NCBI RefSeq assembly: GCF_001467745.1
Contig: NZ_LNYG01000013.1
Coordinates: forward strand, 802,337-866,336
Source of the DNA: Legionella jamestowniensis
Lineage (GTDB): Bacteria > Pseudomonadota > Gammaproteobacteria > Legionellales > Legionellaceae
Length of the DNA stretch: 64,000 nucleotides
Direction: 5' to 3'
Shown here: positions 29,001 through 37,269 of the stretch, piece by piece
Position numbering within the stretch: the stretch's first letter is position 1
How the letters are laid out: each line of letters begins with the position of its first letter
Translations under genes and position numbers: made by a program
The notes under the pieces: model-generated
Database searches by the model: none
Seen by the model: the letters and a program-made list of their open reading frames with translations, nothing else
Told to the model about the DNA's origin: nothing

Positions 29001-31438
29001 AACACGCAGACACTAATACTAAATCGCTGTTTAATAGTTTAAAACGCCAATCTGCTGAAAAAGTTGTACCCTTTCCAGAAATAGAAGATGCAGAATTAGC
29101 TCAACTTGAAATTCATCAGGTCATAGCGGTCAAACGTATTTTTAATAGCTTGTACCATCTTGAGCAAATTTGTATCCAACTTGAAAGCCTGGATCAAAAA
29201 AGCAGCCAATCTCTCTATGTCTATCACCTCATACAGGCCAAAAATCATGTTGATGAGTTAGTTACCCATGCTAAGACATTAGCCCGCGATCCTCATTTAT
29301 CTTTATTCGCAGCTGAATTAAAAGAGAAAGGATTAGCAATTTACCAAGCATTTGCAGAGCAACAGGAAAATTATGTCGTAGGAAGCGAGGAAGTTGAGCT
29401 AAAGGATCCCAAATACCAAGGAAAAGTGGTCCAATACAGTGGCTTATGGTATACCTTAAGAAGCTTTATGTTAATACCCGAACATATTAAAGCTGCAGTA
29501 CAGAATGAAGAGTTATCAGCAAACACCAAAGACCATGTAAACCAGCGTACAAAGCAGGCTGCCTTAAATATTGAAGCTATTATTGTAAGCTCCAATTCTT
29601 ATTTCCAATTATTTTTGCAAACGCCTACCATGTACCGCCTTTATAAAGAGCTAAAGGCCAAGCTCGAGCAATTTACCCATCTTTCTCACTCTGCTGCGAT
29701 GGATCACTTAGAAGAGCTCAGTCATGATCTTTTCGTCCGCATATTAATAACCACGGATGAATGGGAAGATAAACTTGGGTTAAGACCAGGGTTGCTATCG
29801 GATCCCATGAAAGCACTGTTGGATGAATTTCATAAAGGCTTGCTCGAACATCTTCATTTAAACTCTCAAGAACACTTGGCCCTTTTAAGCTCACATGCCC
29901 CTCTAAATTATCGCATAGAAGCCGCTAAAAATAGAAAACAGATTGCGACGGGACTCTTAAAACGAGATGATGCTTTAATCACTAGTAATATAGACGATTT
30001 AGACATTGATAAAGAACGTCTATTAACGCTGCCTCTTAACAGCAAAATAACATTGCTTAAATTATTCACTAATGAGGTAAATACATACAACCATTCGAAT
30101 CATATTTTGCCTGCCTCACCTCTTGTCCAGGAAATCTTAAGCGCTCGTTTAGTTAAATTATACAAACTATTACAACCTCTTCTTTTAGCAGAACAAAACC
30201 GTTTAAACCTAATAAGTCGACCGATAGAGACAAAACATCAAACCATTGAATCTCTTCTACAGCAAGAAGTACCTCTTCCTCCCATGGCAGAAGACAAGAG
30301 TAAGAACGAGGAGCAAGAAATAGAATTAAATGGGGAAAAGAACAAGGAAGAATCACAATTAGATGAGGAAGGATATATTATTGAATTTAAGTCGGATAAG
30401 TTCGTAACAAAAGAAGATGGCGTAATTGAACTTGAGTTAGATGATTTTTCCCCAAGCAAATCAAGTTCAGAAGCCCTGGCATCTTCGACAAAACAAAAGC
30501 CAGCTGAGTTAAAAAATATTGTATACATTGCAAATGCTGTGCTTAGCCATTATCAGGGTTGTAAAAACTCCATCGAATTTGAAATTGCCACCGCCAATGA
30601 ACGAATTGCTTACCTTGAAGAATGTATCGGAATTCAAGAAAAAGAAAGTGAAAAATATAGGCTTGAATATACGAAACATGTCTTTGAACGCGAACTTACA
30701 GAGATAATCTCTGATAACCGGGACTATCATTACACCCGGGCTGAATATAATTCTTTATTACAAGCCTTTCTACAGACTTATGCAATTGAAATTATTCAAC
30801 AGTCTCAATACAAACAAGACATTAATGCGGAAGTAAAATCATTACTGGCTGTAAAAGCTGAAGAGTTTGAGCGCATTAATGGTGCAAAATTTATTCAACT
30901 TGAAGCGGTTAGAAAAGCGTTAGCACAATTTGATATTTATTTTAGTAATGCGCCAAAAACAAATGAAAATCGTGATAATGAAAATGGGACATTAAAGAAA
31001 AGTTACTTCTTTGAAACTAAAGATACATTGAGAGCTAAGATTCGATTAATTGATAATTTAACAACAATAGCCGAAAGTAACCGACCTGTCGAAGAACGTT
31101 TGGCTGAGATTGCATTTGAAGTAAAAAAGCCCATTTTTGTGGCTACCATGCACCGCCATCGCCATTATAATACTCTAAGCTTTGCCTGGATTGGCCAATG
31201 TATTATCTCTTTACTCTCAGCACTACACCTTTATACCCCTAAATATAAGTTGCTTTTTCAGCGTCTTGAAAAAGCGGCTACACATGCCCCGACAACTGAA
31301 CCTGCAACTGCTAACTCCGTTTATATAGCCGCAAATCGCTTGGGAATATTTGCACCGGCTAATTCTGCTGTTTCCGAGCCACCCTTGCCAGAACCTATAG
31401 TTGCTGCGCCTAGTAATGAGCTATCTACTGTTCCTTAA
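26069..31438 (+). CDS. Large helical Dot/Icm effector candidate (SidH/SdhA-like)
   Basis: 1,789 residues from the ATG at 26069; a GTG six codons upstream is possible but would leave almost no 5' leader after the -10 element. Mostly alpha-helical, hydrophilic and Lys/Glu/Gln-rich, with no signal peptide and one short hydrophobic stretch near the C-terminal end (FAWIGQCIISLLSALHLY). A central block (about residues 770-1045) is built of related repeats of form IKRxFNxxYxLxQxC plus KQLQxAExGxPFPE. Size, composition and the PmrA-type box fit the very large SidH/SdhA group of Legionella effectors. That family link is an impression, not an alignment. The tail is Pro/Ala-rich. Confidence 0.55.
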   Translation: MIEKYLKLLDNFKEEDIASFLKSLREKFILTLQGSYFSSKASCFFSQPNKEGEPFTNFESQPKQIVQLKQVINALYHAQLAFEDLQSVNLRNGDKKFQDLKKLYYKTIEHGYKASYLLTHLDIDFPELFRSEIQQALQILAPIKTFADSHKDSAIEFSSILKNYPIGHKAGVISGTAIAQMKPNDGNYDYDFLAHFGAVLPGYIHQLTTYIQQYGPQISTYQPTINKAKLDELQEQAFRLLNSIENLQSDDIFISFKALNYIKIIREIISLSMTSLEQIGYANDSSQDVIRHNLRRLKYELLPELFSLADRLEDEGLLNPGTLSQPMMAQIKPLYELMAFYAAKFVDFPKEGEELLTIEDAQFADRRLEKTRQRIAIAHWNLTKQTSAQIALDNFFAIIENKQYSNYSLLNLPEAEKDALKRELKFLLPYVKAINPELSNLIIRDLTSENSYSRNLQRPWHWLTGTAGPVAVTSLIPLKTKLQTALAKERATQRLHIELNKDIISFVENNTDIDIYPYQRRAELNCFDEAKLLGINPTAPEHQHLQFSKDTENVWITNNEALTVGQAETLAHYYQKRCLQLNEAQMALHSFLNFLYEDEHDSKKNINPKTKRQLRLWYSLFQPYLVESLLSVEEAERKDRTMVDLLSEKPLLGQKIPKLDMIIDYSATDYILLVSTVFKQLFTEDDIIPILAQLECLIALTAERAKQYTSLAEQKYVAGVVSRDLIPDINTDKRANFVLKHTNYSQMVAAYRSSLFNLIEIFNTPFREKLKDEPPFPEIVGQKPHLQGSELKIKRSFNQLYFLRKRLQLAEKEIFPSETENHGHLPLKNEQLLGIKRIFNCRYQLIQICIEFENLDIVRKQLQPAKEGVPFPEVGIQEFDLLDTQFNNKQVFNRIYYLKRQLQLAEKEIFFLEKDSQTPKTDNPELALTEKQILAIKRVFNIQYHLEQTCAELKTIDNIGKQLQFAENGIPFPEAENQHADTNTKSLFNSLKRQSAEKVVPFPEIEDAELAQLEIHQVIAVKRIFNSLYHLEQICIQLESLDQKSSQSLYVYHLIQAKNHVDELVTHAKTLARDPHLSLFAAELKEKGLAIYQAFAEQQENYVVGSEEVELKDPKYQGKVVQYSGLWYTLRSFMLIPEHIKAAVQNEELSANTKDHVNQRTKQAALNIEAIIVSSNSYFQLFLQTPTMYRLYKELKAKLEQFTHLSHSAAMDHLEELSHDLFVRILITTDEWEDKLGLRPGLLSDPMKALLDEFHKGLLEHLHLNSQEHLALLSSHAPLNYRIEAAKNRKQIATGLLKRDDALITSNIDDLDIDKERLLTLPLNSKITLLKLFTNEVNTYNHSNHILPASPLVQEILSARLVKLYKLLQPLLLAEQNRLNLISRPIETKHQTIESLLQQEVPLPPMAEDKSKNEEQEIELNGEKNKEESQLDEEGYIIEFKSDKFVTKEDGVIELELDDFSPSKSSSEALASSTKQKPAELKNIVYIANAVLSHYQGCKNSIEFEIATANERIAYLEECIGIQEKESEKYRLEYTKHVFERELTEIISDNRDYHYTRAEYNSLLQAFLQTYAIEIIQQSQYKQDINAEVKSLLAVKAEEFERINGAKFIQLEAVRKALAQFDIYFSNAPKTNENRDNENGTLKKSYFFETKDTLRAKIRLIDNLTTIAESNRPVEERLAEIAFEVKKPIFVATMHRHRHYNTLSFAWIGQCIISLLSALHLYTPKYKLLFQRLEKAATHAPTTEPATANSVYIAANRLGIFAPANSAVSEPPLPEPIVAAPSNELSTVP
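28381..29205 (+). repeat. Degenerate internal repeats in the large effector candidate
   Basis: Coding repeats. IKR(S/I/V)FN plus Y.L and C occurs around 28444, 28573, 28875 and 29128, and a related VFNRIYYLKRQLQLAEKE around 28738. Between them recur KQLQ.A, RLQLAEKEIF or FPE motifs (PPFPE, GVPFPE, GIPFPE, VVPFPE). Period is roughly 60-100 residues. It looks like an old in-frame duplication series. Confidence 0.7.
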
Positions 31439-31527
31439 TAAATTACTAACCTAGCTCATCCTAAAAGCCGACACATTCGGACACCTCAGAAAAAGAACTC
31501 ACAAACATAGTTCTTAGTGCCACATTC

Positions 31528-31566
31528 AGGAGATTCTTCATGCAGCCATGCTGCATTCAGAATGAC
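31528..31566. repeat. 39-base dispersed hairpin repeat, copy A
   Basis: On the minus strand this reads GTCATTCTGA, then ATGCAGC and GCTGCAT stem arms, then GAAGAATCTCCT. Same length and flanks as copy B in opposite orientation, with different stem bases that still pair. REP-like element, non-coding. Confidence 0.7.
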
Positions 31567-31594
31567 GAAATGTAGCCACCCCTAAAACTCCAAC

Positions 31595-31633
31595 GTCATC
31601 CTGAAAGCGACATAGTCGCTTGAAGGATCCCCT
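31595..31633. repeat. 39-base dispersed hairpin repeat, copy B
   Basis: Reads GTCATCCTGA, stem AGCGAC / GTCGCT, then TGAAGGATCCCCT. It aligns with copy A end to end without gaps after reversal. A more decayed third copy may begin near 31455 (CTCATCCTAAAAGCCGAC). Confidence 0.7.
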
Positions 31634-31682
31634 GAAGGTGGCACAATCGCTCAATGTCTTTTACAATCATTCGTTTTTAAGT

Positions 31683-32339
31683 ATGTATGCATTTATTTTA
31701 TTTTTGACAGGATTCATAATGACCACTTGTACACAAGCCCTGGAAATCGTTTCGATTGAGCAAAAACAATTTACATCCATACTAAAAACCCCTGCCCAAC
31801 CCGTTACCTTTCCACTGAATGCAGACAATCTGATTCTAATCCAGAGAATGAAAGAAAAATTATTTCAATTAGGTGGCGTAGGTTTGGCAGCACCTCAAGT
31901 TAATTCTAATCTACAAATAGTGGCAATCTATATTCCTGAAGAAGCAGCCTTACTTCGTAATAATGTAAAACCTTATCCCATGCATACTCTGCTTAATCCT
32001 AGCTATAAGGGGATAGAAGCCAAGGGGTTCTATAGTGATTTTGAAGCGTGTTACTCCGTTTCAAGCCGTGCGGGAAAAGTTTCCCGGTATCAACAAATAC
32101 AGCTTAGCTTTTATGATGAAGAAGGAACCCAGCACCAGACGATAGAAACTGGATTTTATGCGCGTGTACTACAACATGAAATTGATCATCTGAATGGCTT
32201 ACTGATAACCGATCGCCTAACACCTGACTGTATCCAGGGAAGTATTGAAGAGATGATGGCTTTACGTCGTGCTGAATTATCCGACGAGCAAAAGGTGCTA
32301 TTTGATAAAGCTATTAAGAGAAAATTTAAAGAAAAATAA
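31683..32339 (+). CDS. Peptide-deformylase-like protein with N-terminal signal-like segment
   Basis: 218 residues from the ATG at 31683; an in-frame TTG at 31620 lies inside a repeat and is rejected. Deformylase motifs: GVGLAAPQV (motif 1), EACYSV in place of EGCLS (motif 2) and HEIDHLNG (motif 3), giving the metal ligands Cys, His, His and the catalytic Glu. PDF removes the formyl group from nascent Met. The first about 20 residues (MYAFILFLTGFIMTTCTQA) are hydrophobic and end in a signal-peptidase-like site, which housekeeping PDF lacks. Possibly exported or membrane-bound; the ribosome-binding site is weak. The housekeeping def gene is presumably elsewhere. Confidence 0.75.
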   Translation: MYAFILFLTGFIMTTCTQALEIVSIEQKQFTSILKTPAQPVTFPLNADNLILIQRMKEKLFQLGGVGLAAPQVNSNLQIVAIYIPEEAALLRNNVKPYPMHTLLNPSYKGIEAKGFYSDFEACYSVSSRAGKVSRYQQIQLSFYDEEGTQHQTIETGFYARVLQHEIDHLNGLLITDRLTPDCIQGSIEEMMALRRAELSDEQKVLFDKAIKRKFKEK

Positions 32340-32432
32340 TACTCTCTAGTGAATAGATAGGAATAGTTTCTTTCAAAAATAGAGGACATGTAGGACATTG
32401 ATTTAACACCAACACCTACATACCCAAATCCT

Positions 32433-33470
32433 TTAAATACTAAGAGACACCTCTTTTGACGCTTCAGAACTAACTGCATCTTGAGTCACTGGACCAAAAT
32501 TTTCAAAAAAAATCCCCGGATAAGAACCCTCTGCAGCATAATTATTAATATGCTGCATTACTTCTAGAGGCAGTAAGCCCAATAGACATGTCTCATCTAG
32601 TTCAGCAGTGCGTTTGGCCTGGGCAAATAAACGCGCATTGATTTTCGTCTGCTGCTTTCTAAAAATAGTCCGTCCTATTTCTTTTTTATCTAATATAGTA
32701 ATGTTTTGAATGCTTGGAAAACGCTCATAAATAGCCCGCCGCTGACCTATAGTCATTTTTTTTAATTCAGCAAAAGACAAGCCTATTGAGCTAACGCTTT
32801 CTGGTATCGCCTTGAATGATTTTTTCAACGTTTCCTCAGATGCTTTCCATATACAATTATTAGTCAAGTTAATATATTGCACGGAAGAACCTTGCAAGGC
32901 TTCAAAAACTCGCGTAGGGTCATCGTTCTGAAGTTTATTGGAGCTAAAATCAAGAGCTCTATCACTGCCCCAAAGCCTATTGCCTGCTAAATCAAGGTGC
33001 GTAACAAAAGTATCTATTAAACCCATAAGAGCGTGACTCATTTCGCTCTTCGATGAGAAGTTAGCACGTAGATCAAGGTGTTTAATTTTCGTATGCTTTA
33101 ACGTAGATAATCCTGCTGCTATTTTTTGACCGGTTATTAAAGGTATCACTTGTAAAGGCTCTCCATAGGGAGCTCGTCTTATCATGACTTCTGACTCTTT
33201 GCAGAAGTAGTTGTTGGACAAACAAAGATGGGTCAATTCCATGCCTTGTAAACTAGCAAGTATCTGGGGTAGTTCATCTAATTTTAACCAAAGTGCATTA
33301 AAGCCTAAACCTAGAAAGATTAAATTCTTTTTCTCTTTAAATGTATTTAAGATGGCTATAATGTCTTTTGTCGGCAAGTCCCCAAGGCAATCCTCATATA
33401 GTAAATCATAGTGTGTAGTATCTTCAGCAAGGGCTTTTATTCGATTAATTAATTCTCTTGTACTTAACAT
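32433..33470 (-). CDS. Leucine-rich-repeat protein, candidate effector
   Basis: 345 residues from the ATG at 33468-33470 with GGAGGAG upstream; a TTG six codons earlier overlaps that site. Contains about five imperfect leucine-rich repeats between residues about 55 and 220: LIFLGLGFNAL, LTHLCLSNNYF, IKHLDLRANF, VTHLDLAGNRL, VQYINLTNNCI. The C-terminal half (after residue about 230) has no repeats and includes LLGLLPLEVMQHINNY, an F-box-like pattern (LPxEVxxxI). LRR proteins of this kind are typical Legionella effectors; partner and activity unknown. No PmrA-type box seen. Confidence 0.6.
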   Translation of the reverse strand: MLSTRELINRIKALAEDTTHYDLLYEDCLGDLPTKDIIAILNTFKEKKNLIFLGLGFNALWLKLDELPQILASLQGMELTHLCLSNNYFCKESEVMIRRAPYGEPLQVIPLITGQKIAAGLSTLKHTKIKHLDLRANFSSKSEMSHALMGLIDTFVTHLDLAGNRLWGSDRALDFSSNKLQNDDPTRVFEALQGSSVQYINLTNNCIWKASEETLKKSFKAIPESVSSIGLSFAELKKMTIGQRRAIYERFPSIQNITILDKKEIGRTIFRKQQTKINARLFAQAKRTAELDETCLLGLLPLEVMQHINNYAAEGSYPGIFFENFGPVTQDAVSSEASKEVSLSI

Positions 33471-33867
33471 GCTATGCTTCTCCTCCAAACAAAAGCTAAC
33501 GCTTTCTTACGATGTAAAAAATATTGTCTTGAGGTAAAAAAGGAGAGACATGATGGTTCGCTGAACTAAAGATACAAGTAGCCCGTTCTTTACCTCAGCG
33601 ACCAACCCGTTTATTCATTAAAACTTGGCAATTAAACCAGTTCTTCTGTCATCCTGGAGAAGAAGACAGGTCGCATTAAAGTGAAAATTATAAACAACAA
33701 TCAAAAAGACTTATCATTGTACACAAAGAAGGGGGTTTGTCAATACTTCGAGAGAATAAAGCGAAATTTGATTAGAAATTGCCAGGATACTGCAGATTTT
33801 TTATCATTCTTTTATTAAAGACCATGCACCAAAGGGCATGGTCTGACATGATTATTCTATGCGGTTA
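33471..33867. other. Intergenic region between the LRR gene and sucD
   Basis: About 400 bases. It contains the LRR-gene promoter region, a short GTCATCCTGGAGAAGAAGAC segment near 33650 that resembles the start of the dispersed hairpin repeats, and the sucD terminator at 33819-33844. No gene seen. Confidence 0.5.
33819..33844 (-). terminator. Terminator of the sdh-suc operon
   Basis: AGACCATGC (33819-33827) pairs with GCATGGTCT (33836-33844), a 9-bp stem with an eight-base loop. On the minus strand it is followed by TTTAAT. It lies 24 bases past the sucD stop. Confidence 0.7.
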
Positions 33868-34743
33868 TTACCAACCAGTAACCTCAGCAATTGCATCCCC
33901 TAAATCAGCTGGTGAGCGTACTGTTTTAACGCCAGCAGCCTCAAGAGCAGCAAATTTTTCTGCAGCGGTTCCTTTTCCGCCAGAGATAATGGCACCAGCA
34001 TGTCCCATGCGTTTGCCAGCAGGAGCCGTAACACCTGCGATGTAAGAGACAACAGGTTTCTTAACCTGTGATTTAATGAATTCTGCTGCTTCCTCTTCTG
34101 CCGAACCACCAATTTCACCGACCATGATAATGGCTTCGGTTTGAGGGTCTTTTTCGAAAAGTGTTAACGCATCAATGAAATTAGTACCTGGGATAGGGTC
34201 TCCACCTATTCCAATACAAGTACTCTGGCCAAAACCTTTATCGGTTGTTTGTTTAACCGCTTCATAAGTTAAAGTACCGGAGCGGGATACAATACCTACT
34301 TTACCCGGCAGATGAATAGAGCCTGGCATAATTCCGATTTTGCACTCGCCAGGTGTAATAATACCAGGACAATTAGGACCGATTAAACGAGCATCGGTAT
34401 TGTTTTCCAGATAAACTTTTACTTCAAGCATATCAAGAACGGGAACACCCTCCGTAATACAGACAATCAACTTAATACCCGCGTCTGCTGCTTCAAGAAT
34501 AGAATCTTTGCAAAAGGGCGCAGGGACATAAATGACTGAAGCATCAGCTCCTGTTTCATTAACAGCATCGCGAACTGTATTAAATACTGGCAAACCCAGA
34601 TGTGTCTGGCCGCCTTTGCCAGGAGTAACGCCACCCACCATACGAGTACCATAGGCAATTGCTTGTTCTGAATGAAAGGTACCTTGCTTACCAGTAAAAC
34701 CCTGGCAAATTACTTTTGTTTGTTTGTTAACTAATACACTCAT
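33868..34743 (-). CDS. sucD: Succinyl-CoA synthetase alpha subunit
   Basis: 291 residues from the ATG at 34741-34743 with GAGG upstream. Motifs: [16 protein letters not shown] (CoA binding), GGVTPGKGG, the GPNCPGI loop, the active-site histidine in [15 protein letters not shown], and SGTLTYEA. With SucC it converts succinyl-CoA to succinate with substrate-level phosphorylation. Length is standard. Last gene of the minus-strand operon; 64 bases separate it from sucC. Confidence 0.97.
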   Translation of the reverse strand: MSVLVNKQTKVICQGFTGKQGTFHSEQAIAYGTRMVGGVTPGKGGQTHLGLPVFNTVRDAVNETGADASVIYVPAPFCKDSILEAADAGIKLIVCITEGVPVLDMLEVKVYLENNTDARLIGPNCPGIITPGECKIGIMPGSIHLPGKVGIVSRSGTLTYEAVKQTTDKGFGQSTCIGIGGDPIPGTNFIDALTLFEKDPQTEAIIMVGEIGGSAEEEAAEFIKSQVKKPVVSYIAGVTAPAGKRMGHAGAIISGGKGTAAEKFAALEAAGVKTVRSPADLGDAIAEVTGW

Positions 34744-34807
34744 TGTTAGCCTCAAAATGAAGTTCAGAAGCTTCCATCATTATCAATTGGAAGCCTTCTT
34801 ATGTTAA

Positions 34808-35968
34808 TTAGGCAACTGCTGCCACAATCTTTTTCGCTGCGTCCGTCAAACTGTTTGCGGCGATAACGTTCAAATCGCTTTTATTTAAAATTTCAGCACC
34901 CAGTTGAGCATTATTGCCTTCGAGACGCACTACGACAGGAACTTTTACATCCACTTCTTTTACGGCTGCGATGATACCTTCAGCAATTAGATCGCAACGA
35001 ACAATACCACCAAAGATATTTACTAAAATGCCTTTAACGTTTTTATCAGAGAGAATAATTTTGAATGCCTCGCTAACACGTTCTTTAGTAGCCCCACCGC
35101 CAACATCCAAAAAGTTTGCAGGTTCACCACCATGTAGTTTAATGACATCCATAGTAGCCATGGCAAGGCCTGCGCCATTCACCATGCAGCCGATTGTACC
35201 ATCCAAAGGAATATAATTTAATTCCCAATCAGTCGCTCTGTTTTCCCGCTCGTCTTCCTGTGTTGCATCGCGCATCCCTTTTAATTTAGGCTGACGGTAA
35301 AGTGCATTGCCATCGACATTGACTTTGCCATCCAAACAAAGCAAACGGTCGTTTTTAGTCACTACCAGCGGGTTAATTTCAAGAAGACTTAAATCACACT
35401 CAACAAACATTTTACCCAAGGCAATCATGAGTTGGGTAAATTGCTTAACTTGTTCATCCGTTAAGCCTAATTTGAAGCCTACTTCACGACATTGAAAGGG
35501 CATAACCCCTACAAGTGGATCCACAATCACTTTGAAAATTTTCTCAGGGGTTTCATGGGCAACTTTTTCAATTTCAACCCCACCTTCTGTAGAAGCCATA
35601 ATAACCACACGACGCGTTGCTCTATCGACCACCGCTCCCAAATACAATTCACGGGCAATATCACAAGTTTCTTCAACCAGGACAGCATTGACTGGTTGTC
35701 CTTTAGCATCTGTTTGATAAGTTACCAGCCGTGTGCCCAGCAATGATTTGGTGACGGTTGCCAATTCATCTTTAGTAGACACCAGTTTTACACCACCAGC
35801 TTTACCGCGGCCACCAGCATGGACTTGTGCTTTAACCACCCATCTTGGTGTTGATAACTGCGTAGCCACTTGTAGTGCATCTTCTACACTATAAGCAACC
35901 TGGCCGTTTGGAACTGGCAATCCGTAGCTGGCAAACAATTGCTTTGCCTGGTATTCATGTAAATTCAT
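34808..35968 (-). CDS. sucC: Succinyl-CoA synthetase beta subunit
   Basis: 386 residues from the ATG at 35966-35968 (AAAGGG upstream). ATP-grasp protein beginning [20 protein letters not shown], with [49 protein letters not shown] and [12 protein letters not shown]. It binds the nucleotide and succinate side of the reaction. Located between sucB and sucD in the order seen in E. coli. Confidence 0.97.
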   Translation of the reverse strand: MNLHEYQAKQLFASYGLPVPNGQVAYSVEDALQVATQLSTPRWVVKAQVHAGGRGKAGGVKLVSTKDELATVTKSLLGTRLVTYQTDAKGQPVNAVLVEETCDIARELYLGAVVDRATRRVVIMASTEGGVEIEKVAHETPEKIFKVIVDPLVGVMPFQCREVGFKLGLTDEQVKQFTQLMIALGKMFVECDLSLLEINPLVVTKNDRLLCLDGKVNVDGNALYRQPKLKGMRDATQEDERENRATDWELNYIPLDGTIGCMVNGAGLAMATMDVIKLHGGEPANFLDVGGGATKERVSEAFKIILSDKNVKGILVNIFGGIVRCDLIAEGIIAAVKEVDVKVPVVVRLEGNNAQLGAEILNKSDLNVIAANSLTDAAKKIVAAVA

Positions 35969-36033
35969 CGTTAACACCCTTTAAAAAAGCAAAACCCGTC
36001 AATGCGGGTCTTGCGGTTAAACTTCGTTCAAAA

Positions 36034-37236
36034 TTACACATTGAGCAGCAATCGAGAAGGATCTTCAAGTAACTCCTTCACGCTTACTAAAAACTGTACT
36101 GATTCTCTACCATCAATTAAGCGATGGTCATAAGATAAGGCGACGTACATCATGGGACGAATCACTATCTGTCCCTTTTCTACCACCGGCCTTTCCTCAA
36201 TCTTATGCATGCCCAGAATACCGGTTTGCGGGGGATTAATAATTGGTGTTGCTAATAAAGAACCGAATACACCACCATTCGTAATAGTGAACGTTCCACC
36301 CTGCATCTCTTCCATGGACAATTTACCTTGTCTGGCACGATTTGCCGAATCACCAATTGATTTTTCGATATCAGCCATACTCATTTGATCGGCATCACGA
36401 AGTACAGGAACCACCAAACCACGCTCAGTGGATACAGCAATACCGATATCGTAATAACCATGATAAACAATATCTTGATCATCAATTGATGCATTAACCG
36501 CTGGAAAACGTTTTAGTGATTCAACTACGGCTTTGGTAAAAAATGACATAAAGCCTAATTTAACACCATGTTTTTTCTCAAAACTATCCTTGTATTGAGA
36601 CCGTAAATCCATAACAGCTTTTAAATTAACTTCATTAAAAGTCGTTAACATGGCTGCATTATGTTGAGCTTGGACCAAGCGCTCAGCTATTTTGGCACGC
36701 AGTCTTGTCATGGGAACACGGCGCTCTTCACGCGCCCCCATTGGAACTGGCTGAGGTTGTTTATCTGGAGTAGATTTTGCCGTTTTCTCTCGATTCGTCT
36801 CGATATAAGCAATCACATCTTCTTTAGTAATTCTACCATCTTTTCCTGAACCTGAAATTTGCCCAGGTTGTAAATTATGCTCTGCGAGCATTCGTCTTAC
36901 AGCAGGACCAGCGGCTTTTTCCTCAGCATCTACCACAGGTTCTTCTTTAGTGGCTGATTTTTCTTCTTTGGCTGGCTGCTGATTCTTGTCAGAAGCAGCA
37001 CCCGCCTCAATTTTAGCCAATATTTGCGCAGACTCAACAGTATCCCCTTCGTTGAAGAAAATCTCTTTAAGCACCCCGTCAGCGGGAGCAGGGACTTCAA
37101 GAACAACTTTATCCGTTTCCAAATCCAGGAGATTTTCATCACGCGTGACCATATCACCAATTTTTTTGTGCCAGGCGGCAATTGTGGCATCTGCTACCGA
37201 CTCAGGTAAGGCAGGTACTTTAACTTCAATAGACAT
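36034..37236 (-). CDS. sucB: Dihydrolipoyl succinyltransferase (E2 of 2-oxoglutarate dehydrogenase)
   Basis: 400 residues from the ATG at 37234-37236 (GAAGG upstream). Order: lipoyl domain (residues 1-75) with lipoylated Lys in [11 protein letters not shown]; Pro/Lys/Glu-rich linker; peripheral-subunit-binding domain (about 110-145, [20 protein letters not shown]); catalytic domain with [12 protein letters not shown] near the end, carrying the active His. One lipoyl domain, as in E. coli. It forms the core of the complex with SucA and Lpd; lpd is not in this window. Confidence 0.97.
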   Translation of the reverse strand: MSIEVKVPALPESVADATIAAWHKKIGDMVTRDENLLDLETDKVVLEVPAPADGVLKEIFFNEGDTVESAQILAKIEAGAASDKNQQPAKEEKSATKEEPVVDAEEKAAGPAVRRMLAEHNLQPGQISGSGKDGRITKEDVIAYIETNREKTAKSTPDKQPQPVPMGAREERRVPMTRLRAKIAERLVQAQHNAAMLTTFNEVNLKAVMDLRSQYKDSFEKKHGVKLGFMSFFTKAVVESLKRFPAVNASIDDQDIVYHGYYDIGIAVSTERGLVVPVLRDADQMSMADIEKSIGDSANRARQGKLSMEEMQGGTFTITNGGVFGSLLATPIINPPQTGILGMHKIEERPVVEKGQIVIRPMMYVALSYDHRLIDGRESVQFLVSVKELLEDPSRLLLNV

Positions 37237-37269
37237 GGTTATACCTTCTTCTGTTATATTATTACTCAA

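Noticed and set aside
31620..31682. TTG start of the deformylase-like gene
   Set aside because: It lies inside the hairpin repeat, so the coding extension is an artefact of the repeat.
33514..33538. Two GTAAA motifs upstream of the LRR gene, as a possible CpxR box
   Set aside because: The spacing (20 bp start to start) does not fit the CpxR consensus GTAAA-N5-GTAAA.
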